Assembly (NCBI RefSeq): GCF_002236805.1
Contig: NZ_NIQA01000003.1
Span: 372,001 to 436,000 of the forward strand
Reading direction: 5' to 3'
From: Pusillimonas sp. T2
GTDB lineage: Bacteria; Pseudomonadota; Gammaproteobacteria; Burkholderiales; Burkholderiaceae_B
Length of the DNA stretch: 64,000 nt
Shown here: positions 1 to 9,500 of the stretch, piece after piece
Numbering within the stretch: the stretch's first letter is position 1
How the letters are laid out: every line of letters begins with the position of its first letter
Position numbers and translations under genes: made by a program
Notes under the pieces: model-generated
What the model was told of the DNA's origin: nothing
The model's database searches: none
The model's input: the letters and a program-made list of their open reading frames with translations, nothing else

Positions 1-398
1 ATAGAGTAATCAACGGGATGAAACACTGAGTTGCCAAACCCGCCGATGAGCGCCGCCAGCACCAACATGGCGTAACCATTAGCCAGCCCGATAAGCACGC
101 CAGCCACCACAAAACTGGCCAGCCCGAAACGCAGCACGGGCGTAGGGCCGATGCGGTCGACAATAAACCCGGACGACGCCTGCCCGATGCCCGACGCCAC
201 AAAGAAAATCGCCACCAGCAGGCCCAGTTGGCTGTAACTGAACCCGAACTCAGTATTCAGTGCAATGAATAATGTGGGAAAAACAAGCTGGAAAAAGTGC
301 GAGCAAGAATGCGCCGCACCGATAAGCGTGATGATTTTCCAGTCGCGACGCTGAATTTGGGGCGAGTCGGCGAAATGCTCGACGGTTGTGGTGGTCAT
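1..398 (-). CDS. MFS transporter, fosmidomycin-resistance-like, N-terminal part (cut by window edge)
   Basis: The reading frame starts at ATG 398 on the minus strand and runs off the window, leaving about 132 residues. It begins with a short hydrophilic leader (MTTTTVEHFADS), then hydrophobic helices with an MFS-like loop motif near GFIVDRIGPTPVLRFG (the loop between TM2 and TM3) and the segment GGFGNSVFHPVDYS. This pattern fits the Fsr (fosmidomycin resistance) branch of the major facilitator superfamily, inner-membrane drug/proton antiporters. The family level is well supported. Substrate is inference, because more than half of the protein lies outside the window. Confidence 0.7.
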   Translation of the reverse strand, partial: MTTTTVEHFADSPQIQRRDWKIITLIGAAHSCSHFFQLVFPTLFIALNTEFGFSYSQLGLLVAIFFVASGIGQASSGFIVDRIGPTPVLRFGLASFVVAGVLIGLANGYAMLVLAALIGGFGNSVFHPVDYS

Positions 399-440
399 GA
401 CGTTAACTGAAACGATAAAAAATGATTGTGCTCGATCGGG

Positions 441-1016
441 TCATGCACCCGACTTGGCGCGAATTTGCGGCCAGGCACGGCGCAAGTAATAAAACATTGA
501 CCATACCGTAAGAATGGCGGCCACAATAATCAGCACCTGGCCCGCCCAATGTAGTGGCAAGCCATACAAGGGTTGCCAGAATAGTAGACACGGTATGGCG
601 ACCATTTGCGCTGCGGTTTTGAATTTACCCAACCAGTGCACGGCGACACTACCGCTCGCGCCGATTTTGGCCATCCATTCGCGCAGGGCCGAAATCGTGA
701 TTTCGCGGCCAATGATGATCAGCGCAATAAACACGTCGACTCGCTGCAGGTCGAGCAAGACCAACAACGCCGCAGATACCATGAGCTTGTCGGCGACCGG
801 ATCGAGAAAGGCGCCGAATGACGACGTTTGATTCCAGCGGCGCGCCAGCCAGCCATCGAACCAGTCGGTCAGGGCTGCGACAATGAACACGACCGCCGCA
901 GCGGTATCGCGCATGGGTACCGACAGCCAGCTTTCGGGCACATAGTAAAACGCAACGAACAGCGGGATCATGACGATCCGCAGCCACGTCAGCATCATTG
1001 GGAAATTGGTCGGCAT
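441..1016 (-). CDS. pgsA: CDP-diacylglycerol--glycerol-3-phosphate 3-phosphatidyltransferase
   Basis: The 191-residue inner-membrane enzyme makes phosphatidylglycerol phosphate from CDP-diacylglycerol and glycerol-3-phosphate, the committed step to phosphatidylglycerol and cardiolipin. The complete CDP-alcohol phosphatidyltransferase signature is visible: D51, D54-G55, A58-R59, G68, D72 and D76 with the canonical spacing. Several hydrophobic helices surround it, and the length is normal for the family. It lies 15 bases downstream of uvrC on the same strand, a neighbourhood common in proteobacteria, and may be the last gene of the acpS-nagZ-uvrC-pgsA run. Confidence 0.95.
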   Translation of the reverse strand: MPTNFPMMLTWLRIVMIPLFVAFYYVPESWLSVPMRDTAAAVVFIVAALTDWFDGWLARRWNQTSSFGAFLDPVADKLMVSAALLVLLDLQRVDVFIALIIIGREITISALREWMAKIGASGSVAVHWLGKFKTAAQMVAIPCLLFWQPLYGLPLHWAGQVLIIVAAILTVWSMFYYLRRAWPQIRAKSGA

Positions 1017-1031
1017 AGGCTCAATACTAAC

Positions 1032-2855
1032 TTATCGCAGGGCGAAATAAATGCGTTCGGCTAACTCGTCGGAAATCCCGTCGACTGACCGCAGGTCATC
1101 GATACTGGCGGCGGCAACGCCCGAAAAACCACCAAAACGGGCCAGAAGCTTTTGTCTGCGCTTGGCCCCGACCCCTTCGATCTGTTCCAGACGCGAAACA
1201 TTACGTGCTTTGGCACGCTGCGCACGCATACCCGTAATAGCAAAACGGTGCGCTTCATCGCGAATTTGCGCAACCAGCATCAATGCGGCAGATTCTACCC
1301 CTAAAGCCACGGGTGGGCGGCCGTCGACAAAAACCAGTGTTTCCAGGCCCACCTTGCGCCCCTCGCCTTTGGCCACACCGACCAACACCTGAGTATCAAG
1401 CCCCAACTCGGCAAATACCTGCCGGGCGACCTCGACTTGCCCCTTGCCACCATCGATTAATACCACACTGGGCATCTCGGCTTGCCCGTCAGCCACACGG
1501 GTAAAACGCCGCGTCAGCACCTGGCGCATGGCGGCATAATCGTCGCCCGGCGTAATGCCGGCAATGTTGTAGCGCCGATACAGTGATGGCTGCATTTCGT
1601 GATGACGAAACACCACGCAAGACGCTTGTGTCGCCTCGCCTGCCGTATGACTGATATCAAAGCACTCGATATGCAAGGCGTCCAGTGCTGTTTCGTCCGT
1701 GTCCAGGCCTAACGCCTCGGCGAGCGCCAGGGTGCGTGCCGCCCGTGCGCCGGATTCGGTCAGCATACGGGCCAGCGCCATTTCGGCATTTTTAGTGGCT
1801 TGCTCCAACCACGATTTGCGCACGCCTTGCGGCCGAGTCAATACCTTTGCTTTCGTTCCGGTTTGCGCTTGCAGCAAAGGCATAAGGTCGGGGTCTGACA
1901 ACGCATGAGAACAAACAATAACGGCAGGCATGGGGCGATCGAGATAATGCTGAGCCATAAACGCCGACAGGACTTCGCCGGGCGCATCGCCGTCGGTATG
2001 CGTAGGGAAAAAAGCCTTGTCTCCCAAGTGGCGACCACCACGCACCATCGCCAGATTGACACACACACGCCCCCCGGCCGCGACTACTGCGATCACATCA
2101 ACGTCGTCAGTGCCAATCTCTTCCATGGTTTGCTGCTGCAGCACCCTGGCCAACGCGCCCATCTGGTCGCGTAATACGGCCGCTTCTTCAAACGCCAATT
2201 GCTCGGACGCCGACAGCATGCGGCGCTCGATGTCGGCCATGACCTCGGAAGCCTTGCCGTCAAGGAAACGCACGGCGCGCTCGACATCGGCCTGATAGGC
2301 GTCAATGCTGATGGCACCGACACAGGGTGCCGAACAACGACCAATCTGATTGAGCAGACACGGGCGCGACCGATGGGCATAAACACCGTCTTCGCACGTA
2401 CGCAAGCGAAACACCTTTTGCAGGATCTGAATGGTTTCGCGTACGGCCCAGCTGTTTGGGTAGGGCCCGAAATACCGCCCTTTTCCGGCCGTGCTGCCCC
2501 GGTAATAGGCAATACGCGGCGCCTCATGACCGCTGACATGCAGGTACGGATACGACTTGTCGTCGCGGAACAAGATGTTATAGCGAGGGTGCAGCCGCTT
2601 AATCAGGTTGTTTTCAAGCAGCAGCGCTTCGGCCTCGGTGCGCGTCACCGTGACTTCGATCCGGCTGACCCGCGCCACCATATGGGCAATGCGCGGGCTG
2701 GCCAGATTTTTCTGGAAATACGACGACACCCGCTTTTTGAGGTCGCGCGCCTTACCTACGTACAACACCTCGTCGTTTTCGTCGATGTGACGATAAACGC
2801 CAGGCAAGTTGGGCAGGTCAGCCAGAAATGATTTCAGATTGAAGGTCTCGGGCAT
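1032..2855 (-). CDS. uvrC: UvrABC excinuclease subunit C
   Basis: The product makes the dual incisions of nucleotide excision repair. Of the possible starts I chose ATG 2855 ([11 protein letters not shown]), which gives 607 residues and the usual UvrC N-terminus; an extension to 2906 adds only unconserved residues. Visible parts are an N-terminal GIY-YIG nuclease (GVYR and LYVGKA, about residues 15-45), a UVR helical hairpin (about 205-235), the RNase H-like C-terminal endonuclease domain around IECFDISH, and a terminal tandem helix-hairpin-helix ([16 protein letters not shown] and [12 protein letters not shown]). Its first 38 bases overlap the end of nagZ, which suggests translational coupling. 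Confidence 0.96.
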   Translation of the reverse strand: MPETFNLKSFLADLPNLPGVYRHIDENDEVLYVGKARDLKKRVSSYFQKNLASPRIAHMVARVSRIEVTVTRTEAEALLLENNLIKRLHPRYNILFRDDKSYPYLHVSGHEAPRIAYYRGSTAGKGRYFGPYPNSWAVRETIQILQKVFRLRTCEDGVYAHRSRPCLLNQIGRCSAPCVGAISIDAYQADVERAVRFLDGKASEVMADIERRMLSASEQLAFEEAAVLRDQMGALARVLQQQTMEEIGTDDVDVIAVVAAGGRVCVNLAMVRGGRHLGDKAFFPTHTDGDAPGEVLSAFMAQHYLDRPMPAVIVCSHALSDPDLMPLLQAQTGTKAKVLTRPQGVRKSWLEQATKNAEMALARMLTESGARAARTLALAEALGLDTDETALDALHIECFDISHTAGEATQASCVVFRHHEMQPSLYRRYNIAGITPGDDYAAMRQVLTRRFTRVADGQAEMPSVVLIDGGKGQVEVARQVFAELGLDTQVLVGVAKGEGRKVGLETLVFVDGRPPVALGVESAALMLVAQIRDEAHRFAITGMRAQRAKARNVSRLEQIEGVGAKRRQKLLARFGGFSGVAAASIDDLRSVDGISDELAERIYFALR

Positions 2856-3861
2856 ACTGATAACGGGCCTGACTTTGCAACGTAGCCCAATCGGGCGACA
2901 CAACACGGGGCATCAGCGCGCGAATGCGTGCAATGGATGATTCTGACGACGTATGCTCAAGCCGCCCCAACAGCTCGTCGGCCAGGTCTGGGCGATTACA
3001 CACCAGCACCATATCGCAGCCCGCCGTCAGTGCGGCATTTGCCCGCGCCAGAATATCGCCAGCGACGGTAGCCCCTTCCATTGTCAGATCATCAGAAAAC
3101 ACCACACCGTTATAGTTCAGATGCTCGCGCAAAATGGTGTTGATCCAGAACGACGAAAAACCTGCGGGGTTCGGGTCAACTTGCGAATAAATGACATGTG
3201 CCGGCATGACAGAAGGCAGCACCATATCGCCCAGCCAGCCATACGGAGCGGCGTCTTCACGCATGATGTCTTCCAAGGGCCGGTCGTCGACGGGAATTTC
3301 GTGGTGCGAATCGGCTTGCACGTAACCATGACCCGGGAAGTGCTTGCCGCAAGCGGCCATACCCGACAGCATCAAGCCCTGAATAAGCGCGCGCGCCAGC
3401 ATAGCCACAATTTGCGGTTCGCGATGAAACGCGCGGTCGCCAATAACCTGGCTGCCGCCATAGTCGAGGTCGAGCACCGGTGTGAAGCTCAGGTCAACAC
3501 CACAGGCGCGTAACTCGGCGCCCAGCACATAGCCTGTTTCGGTAGCCAAACGCATGGCAGCCAACGAGTCATCCATCCAGATTTCGCCCAGGCGACGCAT
3601 GGACGGCAACGGCGTAAACCCGTCGGACTTGAAACGCTGTACACGCCCGCCTTCGTGATCGACGGTAATGAGCAACGGTTCGTTGCGTGCGGCATGAATG
3701 GCCTGACATAACGCCGTCAATTGCTCGCGACTTTCGAAGTTGCGCGAAAACAAAATAACCCCGCCCACCAGCGGATGCTGCAAACGCTCAAGTTCGTGGG
3801 CTGTCAGGGCACACCCCTGAACATCGACCATCACTGGGCCGGGAGGCAAAATCACTGCCAT
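2818..3861 (-). CDS. nagZ: Beta-N-acetylhexosaminidase NagZ (GH3)
   Basis: This cytoplasmic glycoside hydrolase family 3 enzyme removes N-acetylglucosamine from 1,6-anhydro-muropeptides in peptidoglycan recycling. The 347-residue protein has the NagZ hallmark KHFPGHG at 173-179 with the following D-S-H (184-186), and the SDDLTMEGA segment holding the nucleophilic aspartate (D257/D258). Length is typical. The start ATG overlaps the acpS stop by one base (TAATG), and its 3' end overlaps uvrC. This acpS-nagZ adjacency is common in Burkholderiales. Confidence 0.95.
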   Translation of the reverse strand: MAVILPPGPVMVDVQGCALTAHELERLQHPLVGGVILFSRNFESREQLTALCQAIHAARNEPLLITVDHEGGRVQRFKSDGFTPLPSMRRLGEIWMDDSLAAMRLATETGYVLGAELRACGVDLSFTPVLDLDYGGSQVIGDRAFHREPQIVAMLARALIQGLMLSGMAACGKHFPGHGYVQADSHHEIPVDDRPLEDIMREDAAPYGWLGDMVLPSVMPAHVIYSQVDPNPAGFSSFWINTILREHLNYNGVVFSDDLTMEGATVAGDILARANAALTAGCDMVLVCNRPDLADELLGRLEHTSSESSIARIRALMPRVVSPDWATLQSQARYQYARDLQSEIISG

Positions 3862-4310
3862 TATGAAGACTCCTGCTGCCTGGGGGCAGATTGTGTTTCG
3901 ACCACCACAAACGCAGTGACCATATCTTTTTCATCGCTGACCGACACATGGGCCGCGCCAAAACGCGCCGCATACCACGATGCCAGAGGTTCGTTCAGCA
4001 ACACCTGAGGCTTACCCCCCGGCGCGTTAATGACCTCCATTTGTCGCCAGCTCATGGGGCTGTGCATACCCAGCCCGATCGCCTTTGAGAAAGCCTCTTT
4101 GGCTGCAAAACGCGTGGCCAGATAACGAATGCCACGCTGAGGATCGCGAGATTTTCTTCGCTCAAACACCGGCAACTCGTGCTCGCCCAAAATACGCCGG
4201 GCAAAGCGCTCGCCGTGGCGGCTATACGCCGCGGCGATGCGATCGACCCGAGCAATGTCGGTGCCAATGCCGGCAAGGGCTGTCGGCGCGCCGGTTCCGG
4301 CCACGTTCAA
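3861..4310 (-). CDS. acpS: Holo-[acyl-carrier-protein] synthase
   Basis: AcpS transfers 4'-phosphopantetheine from CoA to the serine of apo-acyl carrier protein. The 149-residue frame has the AcpS signature: the Mg-binding aspartate in [12 protein letters not shown] (D18) and the catalytic glutamate in [11 protein letters not shown] (E71). A basic segment [12 protein letters not shown] sits between them. It is slightly longer than the usual 120-130 residues because of a 13-residue N-terminal leader; a later start is possible, but no other ATG stands before the GIGTD motif. It is tightly packed between the paaG-like gene and nagZ. Confidence 0.93.
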   Translation of the reverse strand: MNVAGTGAPTALAGIGTDIARVDRIAAAYSRHGERFARRILGEHELPVFERRKSRDPQRGIRYLATRFAAKEAFSKAIGLGMHSPMSWRQMEVINAPGGKPQVLLNEPLASWYAARFGAAHVSVSDEKDMVTAFVVVETQSAPRQQESS

Positions 4311-4312
4311 AC

Positions 4313-5101
4313 CTATTGCCCCTTGAATACCGGGGTGCGTTTGGCCATAAACGCCGCTACGCCCTCGGCGTAATCATCGGTATAACCCAGCTCACGCATC
4401 AGGTCGCGTTCTAGGTCAAGCTGCTGATCGAGCGTGTTGTTAAGGCTTTGGTTAATGGCCTGCTTGGCAGATGCCAGACCTTTGGTGGGCGCCGCAGCAA
4501 AATGAACCGCCAGAGCATCAAGACGCGCGTCGAAATCTTCGTCGGCCACGCACTCCCAGATGAGCCCCCACTGGTCGGCCTTGCGGGCGGTGATTTTATC
4601 GCCCAGCAACGCCATACCCATGGCGCGCGCACGCCCCACCAGGCGCGGCAAAATGTAGGTGCCGCCCGTGTCGGGCAGCAGCCCCAATCGGCAGAACGGT
4701 TCGATGAAACTGGCCGACTCGCGGGCAATGACAATATCGCCGGCCAATGCCAGATTGGCACCCGCGCCAGCAGCCACCCCGTTTACACCCACAATCACCG
4801 GCATGGGTAAAGCCCGCAGGCGCCTGACCAACGGCGCATAATTCTTTTCAATGCTTTCACCCAGATCGACCCTGGCCTGACCCGGCGTTGCCACACGCGC
4901 TGACAGGTCTTGCCCGGCGCAAAAACCGCGGCCGGCACCCGTGAGCACCAAGACCCGGGCCCCCTGAGTTTCAACAACAGTCAGCGCCTGACGCAAGGCC
5001 TCATGCATCTCGGCCGTAAAGCTGTTGAGCTTGTCGGGGCGGTTTAACGTGATACGGGCAATGCCGTCTTGCAACGTAAAGAGAATGCTGGAATCACTCA
5101 T
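4313..5101 (-). CDS. paaG: Enoyl-CoA hydratase/isomerase, PaaG-like
   Basis: A 262-residue crotonase-fold protein. It resembles PaaG (1,2-epoxyphenylacetyl-CoA isomerase) along its length: [47 protein letters not shown] (oxyanion-hole region) and [22 protein letters not shown]. The C-terminal part [12 protein letters not shown] and [10 protein letters not shown] also follows PaaG. PaaG acts in aerobic phenylacetate degradation, but no other paa gene is in the window, so the physiological role could be in another acyl-CoA pathway. It ends two bases before the acpS start and probably leads that transcript. Confidence 0.8.
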   Translation of the reverse strand: MSDSSILFTLQDGIARITLNRPDKLNSFTAEMHEALRQALTVVETQGARVLVLTGAGRGFCAGQDLSARVATPGQARVDLGESIEKNYAPLVRRLRALPMPVIVGVNGVAAGAGANLALAGDIVIARESASFIEPFCRLGLLPDTGGTYILPRLVGRARAMGMALLGDKITARKADQWGLIWECVADEDFDARLDALAVHFAAAPTKGLASAKQAINQSLNNTLDQQLDLERDLMRELGYTDDYAEGVAAFMAKRTPVFKGQ

Positions 5102-5113
5102 AAACGATATCCG

Positions 5114-5662
5114 TCAGATCTTGATAAAGTGTTCGCGGTAGTGTTTAAGCTCTTCGATAGACTCGTAGATATCGGCCAGCGCCTCGTGGCGGCTTTTCTT
5201 GACAAAGCTTTTATACACTTCGGGCTTCCAGCGCTGCGCCAACTCTTTCAGAGTCGAAACGTCGAGGTTCCGGTAATGGAAAAACGCCTCGAGACGTGGC
5301 ATATACTTGACCAGAAAACGGCGGTCCTGGCCCACCGTGTTGCCGCACAGGGGCGACTTGCCCGGGCTGACATGCTTGGCCAAAAACGCCAGAAGCTCGG
5401 TTTCGGCCTCTTCTTCGTTAATCGTCGACGCCTTCACCTTGTCGGTAAGGCCGCTTTTGCCGTGAGTCGCTGTATTCCATTTGTCCATGGCATCAAGAAT
5501 CTCGGTGCTCTGGTGTATAACCATGACCGGGCCCTCGGCCACCAGGGTCAAGTCGGCTTCGGTCACCACCACTGCCGCTTCAATAATGCGTTCTTTCTCA
5601 GGGTCGAGACCTGTCATTTCCAGGTCGAGCCATACCAATCGCTGATCTTTATTAACCGCCAT
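5114..5662 (-). CDS. orn: Oligoribonuclease
   Basis: This essential 3'-5' exoribonuclease degrades RNA dinucleotides, including the pGpG formed from c-di-GMP. The 182-residue length is exactly typical. The N-terminal DEDDh metal-binding motif is visible in [12 protein letters not shown] (D13, E15), with a later SRHEALADI segment supplying the conserved His and Asp. It is divergent from the M48 protease gene, with 47 bases between the starts, so both promoters share that short gap. Confidence 0.96.
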   Translation of the reverse strand: MAVNKDQRLVWLDLEMTGLDPEKERIIEAAVVVTEADLTLVAEGPVMVIHQSTEILDAMDKWNTATHGKSGLTDKVKASTINEEEAETELLAFLAKHVSPGKSPLCGNTVGQDRRFLVKYMPRLEAFFHYRNLDVSTLKELAQRWKPEVYKSFVKKSRHEALADIYESIEELKHYREHFIKI

Positions 5663-5709
5663 ATAATCAATCCTTAAAACGCTGATTTTCGCATACCTGC
5701 GCGGAGCCT

Positions 5710-6957
5710 ATGTTTACACTGCTGTTTCTGGTCTTTCTGTTTGCCGACATCACCCTGCGGCTGTGGTTGGGCATACGCCAAATCCGGCATGTCGCGCGTC
5801 ATCGCGGCGAAGTGCCCCCCGAATTCTTCGACCGCATCAGTTTGCGCAGCCACCAACGTGCAGCCGACTACACCCACGGCAAAGTTCAAATCAGCCTGGT
5901 CGAAACCATTACCGAGGCCGCCGTACTTATTGGCCTGACGCTTTTGGGCGGGCTGCAGTTCATCGACCTCAAGCTCGGGCAACTGATCGACCACGAAATG
6001 TGGCGTCAGCTGGCGCTTATCGGCAGCATCTTACTGGTTATGGGCATCGTCGGCCTGCCCTTCACATTGTGGCGCAAGTTCGGCCTGGAAGCCCGTTTTG
6101 GCTTCAATCGCATGTCGTTCGGGCTATTTGTCAGCGACACTCTAAAAGGCCTGTTGGTGGCCGCTGTCTTGGGGCTGCCGCTGGCTGCCGGTGTGTTGTG
6201 GCTTATGGGTAATACCGGCGCCTACTGGCACTGGTGGGCCTGGGGTGCCTGGGTAGTATTCAATGTCCTGGTGATCTGGCTATTTCCCACCGTTATCGCG
6301 CCACTGTTCAACAAATTCACGCCACTCAACGACCCCGATCTGTCGCAGCGTATTCATGCGCTGGCGCAGCGCTGCGGCTTTGCCATCAGCGGTCTGTTCG
6401 TCATGGACGGATCAAAGCGATCTGCACACGGCAACGCTTACTTCACTGGTTTCGGCCGGTCACGGCGCATTGTCTTCTTCGATACCCTGCTGTCAAAACT
6501 TACCGGTGACGAAGTCGAAGCCGTGCTCGCACACGAACTGGGTCATTTCAAGTACCGGCATATTGCAAAGCGCCTGGTCGTCAGTTTTGTCCTGGCTCTG
6601 GTGTTTTTTCAAGTACTGGGCTGGTTGTCGCAACAAGTCTGGTTCTATACCGATCTGGGCGTCATCCCTCAGCTGGGTCGCCCCAACGATGCGCTGGCAC
6701 TCATTCTGTTCTTCCTGGTCATGCCAGTCTTCACCTTCTGGATCACCCCACTGGTCAGCCTGATGTCGCGTCGAGACGAGTTCCAGGCCGACCAATTCGC
6801 CGCGCAGCAATCTTCAGCGCAGGCCCTTATTTCGGCCTTGGTCAAGCTTTACGACGACAACGCCGCTACGCTTACACCCGACCCGGTCCACTCTGCGTTC
6901 TACGACAGTCACCCACCCGCCGCCCTGCGTATCAAAAAGCTAAAGCATGCCCACTGA
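5710..6957 (+). CDS. M48 family (Ste24/CAAX-protease-like) zinc metallopeptidase
   Basis: A 415-residue multi-pass membrane protease. The zinc motif H275-E276-L277-G278-H279 lies in VLAHELGHFKYRH, and the third-ligand region is SRRDEFQADQFAA. Several hydrophobic segments at the N-terminus and two after the HExxH resemble the eukaryotic Ste24 type more than short HtpX. Family members act in membrane protein quality control, but the substrate here cannot be inferred. Its last 11 bases overlap rsgA, so the two are probably co-transcribed; this pairing is frequent in Burkholderiales. Confidence 0.85.
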   Translation: MFTLLFLVFLFADITLRLWLGIRQIRHVARHRGEVPPEFFDRISLRSHQRAADYTHGKVQISLVETITEAAVLIGLTLLGGLQFIDLKLGQLIDHEMWRQLALIGSILLVMGIVGLPFTLWRKFGLEARFGFNRMSFGLFVSDTLKGLLVAAVLGLPLAAGVLWLMGNTGAYWHWWAWGAWVVFNVLVIWLFPTVIAPLFNKFTPLNDPDLSQRIHALAQRCGFAISGLFVMDGSKRSAHGNAYFTGFGRSRRIVFFDTLLSKLTGDEVEAVLAHELGHFKYRHIAKRLVVSFVLALVFFQVLGWLSQQVWFYTDLGVIPQLGRPNDALALILFFLVMPVFTFWITPLVSLMSRRDEFQADQFAAQQSSAQALISALVKLYDDNAATLTPDPVHSAFYDSHPPAALRIKKLKHAH

Positions 6958-7849
6958 ACCCACTGTCCAGGGGCGCGTCGTCGCCGTACATGGCCGCCAT
7001 TTCGGCGTCGAACTGCCCGACGGCCAGGTCCACAAATGTTTCCCCCGCGGGAAAAAGGCCGATGCCGCCGTGGGCGACTATGTACTCGTGCGCTTTCAGG
7101 GTAACGAAGAAGGTGTGATCGAAAAGCGGCTGGATCGCAAGAATTTGCTGTATCGGTCCGACGAAATGCGCACCAAGCAATTCGCCGCCAATGTCGACTT
7201 GCTATTGCTGGTCGTCGCCACAACACCGGCCTTTTCCGATGACTTGATCGGGCGAGCCTTGGTAGCGGCGCGGGCAGCCGATATTGACACAGTCATCGTT
7301 CTGAACAAGGCCGACTTAACCGAAAGCCTGGCCGAGGCGCGTGCGCGCCTGGCACCGTTTCGCGATGCAGGTGTCCCCATCATCGAGCTCAGCGCCCTTG
7401 ACGCTGAACAGACCAAAACAAAATTGCTAGACCATATTGGCGGCAAAACCGCGCTGTTGCTGGGGCAAAGCGGCATGGGTAAATCTACCCTGCTCAATGC
7501 CCTGGTACCCCATGCGGCGGCCCACACGCAAGCACACTCGGTAGCGCTTGACGCTGGTAAGCACACTACTACGGCCACCCGGCTTTACCATCTACCGCAA
7601 GGCGGCGACCTGATCGACTCGCCCGGCTTTCAGAATTTTGGTTTGTTTCATCTTGACCCCACGGCCATCGAAGGCGGGTTTGCCGAATTTGAGCCTTTTC
7701 TGGGGGACTGTCGTTTTTATAACTGCACGCATCGCCACGAGCCGGGTTGCGCTATTTTGGCGGCCAAAGCCGCCGGCAACATCAAGCCCGAACGCCATGC
7801 GCTTTACGAACGCATTTTGGCCGAAAACGAGGCACAGCAACGGTATTAG
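6947..7849 (+). CDS. rsgA: Ribosome small-subunit-dependent GTPase A
   Basis: RsgA (YjeQ) is a circularly permuted GTPase that tests late 30S subunit maturation. The 300-residue product has an N-terminal OB fold (QGRVVAVHGRHFGVEL), then the G motifs in permuted order: G4 NKAD, G1 GQSGMGKSTLLN and G3 DSPGFQNF. A C-terminal zinc site is formed by CRFYNCTHRHEPGC. The start ATG lies inside the end of the upstream protease gene (11-base overlap), which indicates coupling. The length is typical. Confidence 0.95.
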   Translation: MPTEPTVQGRVVAVHGRHFGVELPDGQVHKCFPRGKKADAAVGDYVLVRFQGNEEGVIEKRLDRKNLLYRSDEMRTKQFAANVDLLLLVVATTPAFSDDLIGRALVAARAADIDTVIVLNKADLTESLAEARARLAPFRDAGVPIIELSALDAEQTKTKLLDHIGGKTALLLGQSGMGKSTLLNALVPHAAAHTQAHSVALDAGKHTTTATRLYHLPQGGDLIDSPGFQNFGLFHLDPTAIEGGFAEFEPFLGDCRFYNCTHRHEPGCAILAAKAAGNIKPERHALYERILAENEAQQRY

Positions 7850-7871
7850 CCTGACTGGCTGCGCCAGATGC

Positions 7872-8618
7872 CTAACGCCCCGCAAGCAGTTTATGCGCCG
7901 CAGCCAAATGATGGTACAGGTTACGCACCAATGCGGCGGTTGCGCCCCAAATAAAATATTGCCCCCAGGGCATTGAATAATATAAACGCTGGCCACCGCC
8001 GGGCAATTCGGCCCGATGCAGGCGATGATTGGCTGGGTCCATCAGAAAGGCCAATGGCACTTCGAAGACTTCAGCCACTTCGGTGGCGTCAGGTTTGAAT
8101 ACAAAGCCCGGTTGCACCAAACCAATGACCGGCTCCATCGAAAACCCAGTCGCCGTCAAAAAACACGGGTGCGTGCCTATGGTTTGAACAAAATGCGGTT
8201 CGACGCCGATTTCTTCATGGGTCTCGCGCAGGGCAGCCGCCAGCGCATTGGCATCGGTAGTTTCGATACGCCCGCCTGGAAAACTGATTTGCCCTGCGTG
8301 ATCGTACAAATGAGCTGCCCGACGTGTAAATATTACATTCAGGCTGCCGTCTCTTTCTACCAGTGGCATCAGCACCGCCGCTTGCACCACCTGGCTAAGC
8401 ACATCGGCATCGATACGAAAAGCATCGGAAAACACCGGCTCGACTTCCCACGGAACGGACTGTGAAAAAGCAGCCTTGATGAAATCGGGATGGAGTGCCT
8501 GCTCGGGTAAGGAACCGAGCGCCGAAAGCGGGGGCAACACCGGCTGGATTTGAGGATCAAACCCCGGCGTAATGATTTTGCGCTTGCGCGCCGGCAATGG
8601 CGGAGGATTTTCTGACAT
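7872..8618 (-). CDS. Nudix hydrolase, CoA pyrophosphatase type
   Basis: A 248-residue protein with a clear Nudix box, GGRIETTDANALAAALRETH followed by EEIGV, which binds Mg and the diphosphate. The preceding UPF0035-like part and the LPRARR-like context match NudL/YeaB coenzyme A pyrophosphatases, which cleave CoA to 3',5'-ADP and phosphopantetheine. I chose ATG 8618 because an upstream alternative (8636) would begin inside the rplS terminator hairpin. It lies downstream of rplS on the same strand and converges with rsgA. Confidence 0.85.
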   Translation of the reverse strand: MSENPPPLPARKRKIITPGFDPQIQPVLPPLSALGSLPEQALHPDFIKAAFSQSVPWEVEPVFSDAFRIDADVLSQVVQAAVLMPLVERDGSLNVIFTRRAAHLYDHAGQISFPGGRIETTDANALAAALRETHEEIGVEPHFVQTIGTHPCFLTATGFSMEPVIGLVQPGFVFKPDATEVAEVFEVPLAFLMDPANHRLHRAELPGGGQRLYYSMPWGQYFIWGATAALVRNLYHHLAAAHKLLAGR

Positions 8619-8628
8619 GACAAAAAAC

Positions 8629-8651
8629 AAAGGCACCGCTCGGGTGCCTTT
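8629..8651 (-). terminator. Rho-independent terminator of rplS
   Basis: On the minus strand a 9-bp perfect stem (AAAGGCACC paired with GGTGCCTTT, four-base loop) is followed by a T-rich run. It lies between the rplS stop and the Nudix start codon, so read-through or a separate promoter would be needed to express the Nudix gene. Confidence 0.85.
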
Positions 8652-8687
8652 GCTTGACTGGCTTTACGCCAAAACTGACTTGCCTGC

Positions 8688-9071
8688 TTAAGAAGCAGCT
8701 TTGTCGGCTTTGCGAACCAGCTTTTCTTTGATGCGAGCAGACTTACCCGAACGGCTACGCAGATAGTACAGTTTAGCACGACGGACATCGCCACGACGCT
8801 TGACTTCGATAGAAGCGATTTGAGGCGAATACAGCTGGAACGTACGCTCGACGGCTTCGCCGGACGAGATTTTACGTACGATGAAAGAAGAGTTAAGGCC
8901 ACGGTTACGACGGGCGATAACAACGCCTTCGTAAGCCTGTACGCGCTTGCGGTTACCTTCGACAACGTTAACGTTGACGACAACGGTATCGCCAGGGGCA
9001 AATACGGGTTTGGCTTCGCCGTTTGTCAGGCGGGCGATTTCTTCTTGTTCAATTTGTTGGATGAGATCCAC
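8688..9071 (-). CDS. rplS: 50S ribosomal protein L19
   Basis: L19 sits at the 30S/50S interface. The 127-residue sequence is typical: [15 protein letters not shown] at the start, [20 protein letters not shown] in the core and the basic [19 protein letters not shown] near the end. In most proteobacteria rplS is the last gene of rpsP-rimM-trmD-rplS. Here the upstream 200 bases hold no trmD and instead carry a near-consensus promoter at 9217-9245, so it appears to be transcribed alone with a leader of about 140 bases. Confidence 0.97.
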   Translation of the reverse strand: MDLIQQIEQEEIARLTNGEAKPVFAPGDTVVVNVNVVEGNRKRVQAYEGVVIARRNRGLNSSFIVRKISSGEAVERTFQLYSPQIASIEVKRRGDVRRAKLYYLRSRSGKSARIKEKLVRKADKAAS

Positions 9072-9216
9072 GGTAGGCTCCGATAAACATCATGAAAGGC
9101 GCATTGTTGTTTGGTACGGGAAAAAGACCAGCCTTAACCTGTAAAACAGGGGCTGCCAGCCAACTTACCCAAGGTGCTGCTAACGCCGCCAGAGGATGCA
9201 AGTTGCAAAGCCCACG

Positions 9217-9245
9217 ATTATATAGCCTTAGGTGAAAATTTGCAA
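9217..9245 (-). promoter_or_regulatory. Sigma-70 promoter of rplS
   Basis: On the minus strand, TTGCAA (9245-9240) is separated by exactly 17 bases from a perfect TATAAT (9222-9217). The predicted transcript starts near 9210, about 140 bases upstream of the rplS ATG. Match and spacing are seen directly; use in the cell is inference. Confidence 0.8.
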
Positions 9246-9272
9246 AATAAACAGCAGCTTGCAAAGCCACAC

Positions 9273-9446
9273 CTAGAAGCCGCCGGCCGCGCCCAACCAC
9301 ATTAAACCCGGAATTGTTGCGCCCCAAAGAGCCACCAGAAAAATGTCGGCCAATATGGCCCCACGGCTAAGCCCGGCACCGCGTTTAAACCGCGCCGTAC
9401 TACCCTGACTAAACCGAGACACGGACGTTTTTGATACGTTGTTCAT
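9273..9446 (-). CDS. Small single-pass membrane protein behind paired LexA-type boxes
   Basis: A 57-residue protein with no function I recognise. It starts at ATG 9446, preceded by a strong ribosome-binding site (AGGGGG, 6 bases from the ATG). The N-terminal 30 residues are basic (R11, R19, K21, R22, R28), followed by one hydrophobic segment (about 31-53, including ILADIFLVALWG) and a short tail ending AAGGF, which predicts an N-in inner-membrane protein. Two LexA-like boxes lie 55-95 bases upstream of the start, so SOS control is likely. Small membrane proteins with such control in other bacteria include division inhibitors and depolarising peptides; applying that here is inference. A start at 9533 is less likely because it has no RBS and would place the LexA boxes against the start codon. 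Confidence 0.65.
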   Translation of the reverse strand: MNNVSKTSVSRFSQGSTARFKRGAGLSRGAILADIFLVALWGATIPGLMWLGAAGGF

Positions 9447-9500
9447 GCTGACCCCCTGATATGGACACATGATGCAAAGCCTATTTGCATGCACCGAATA

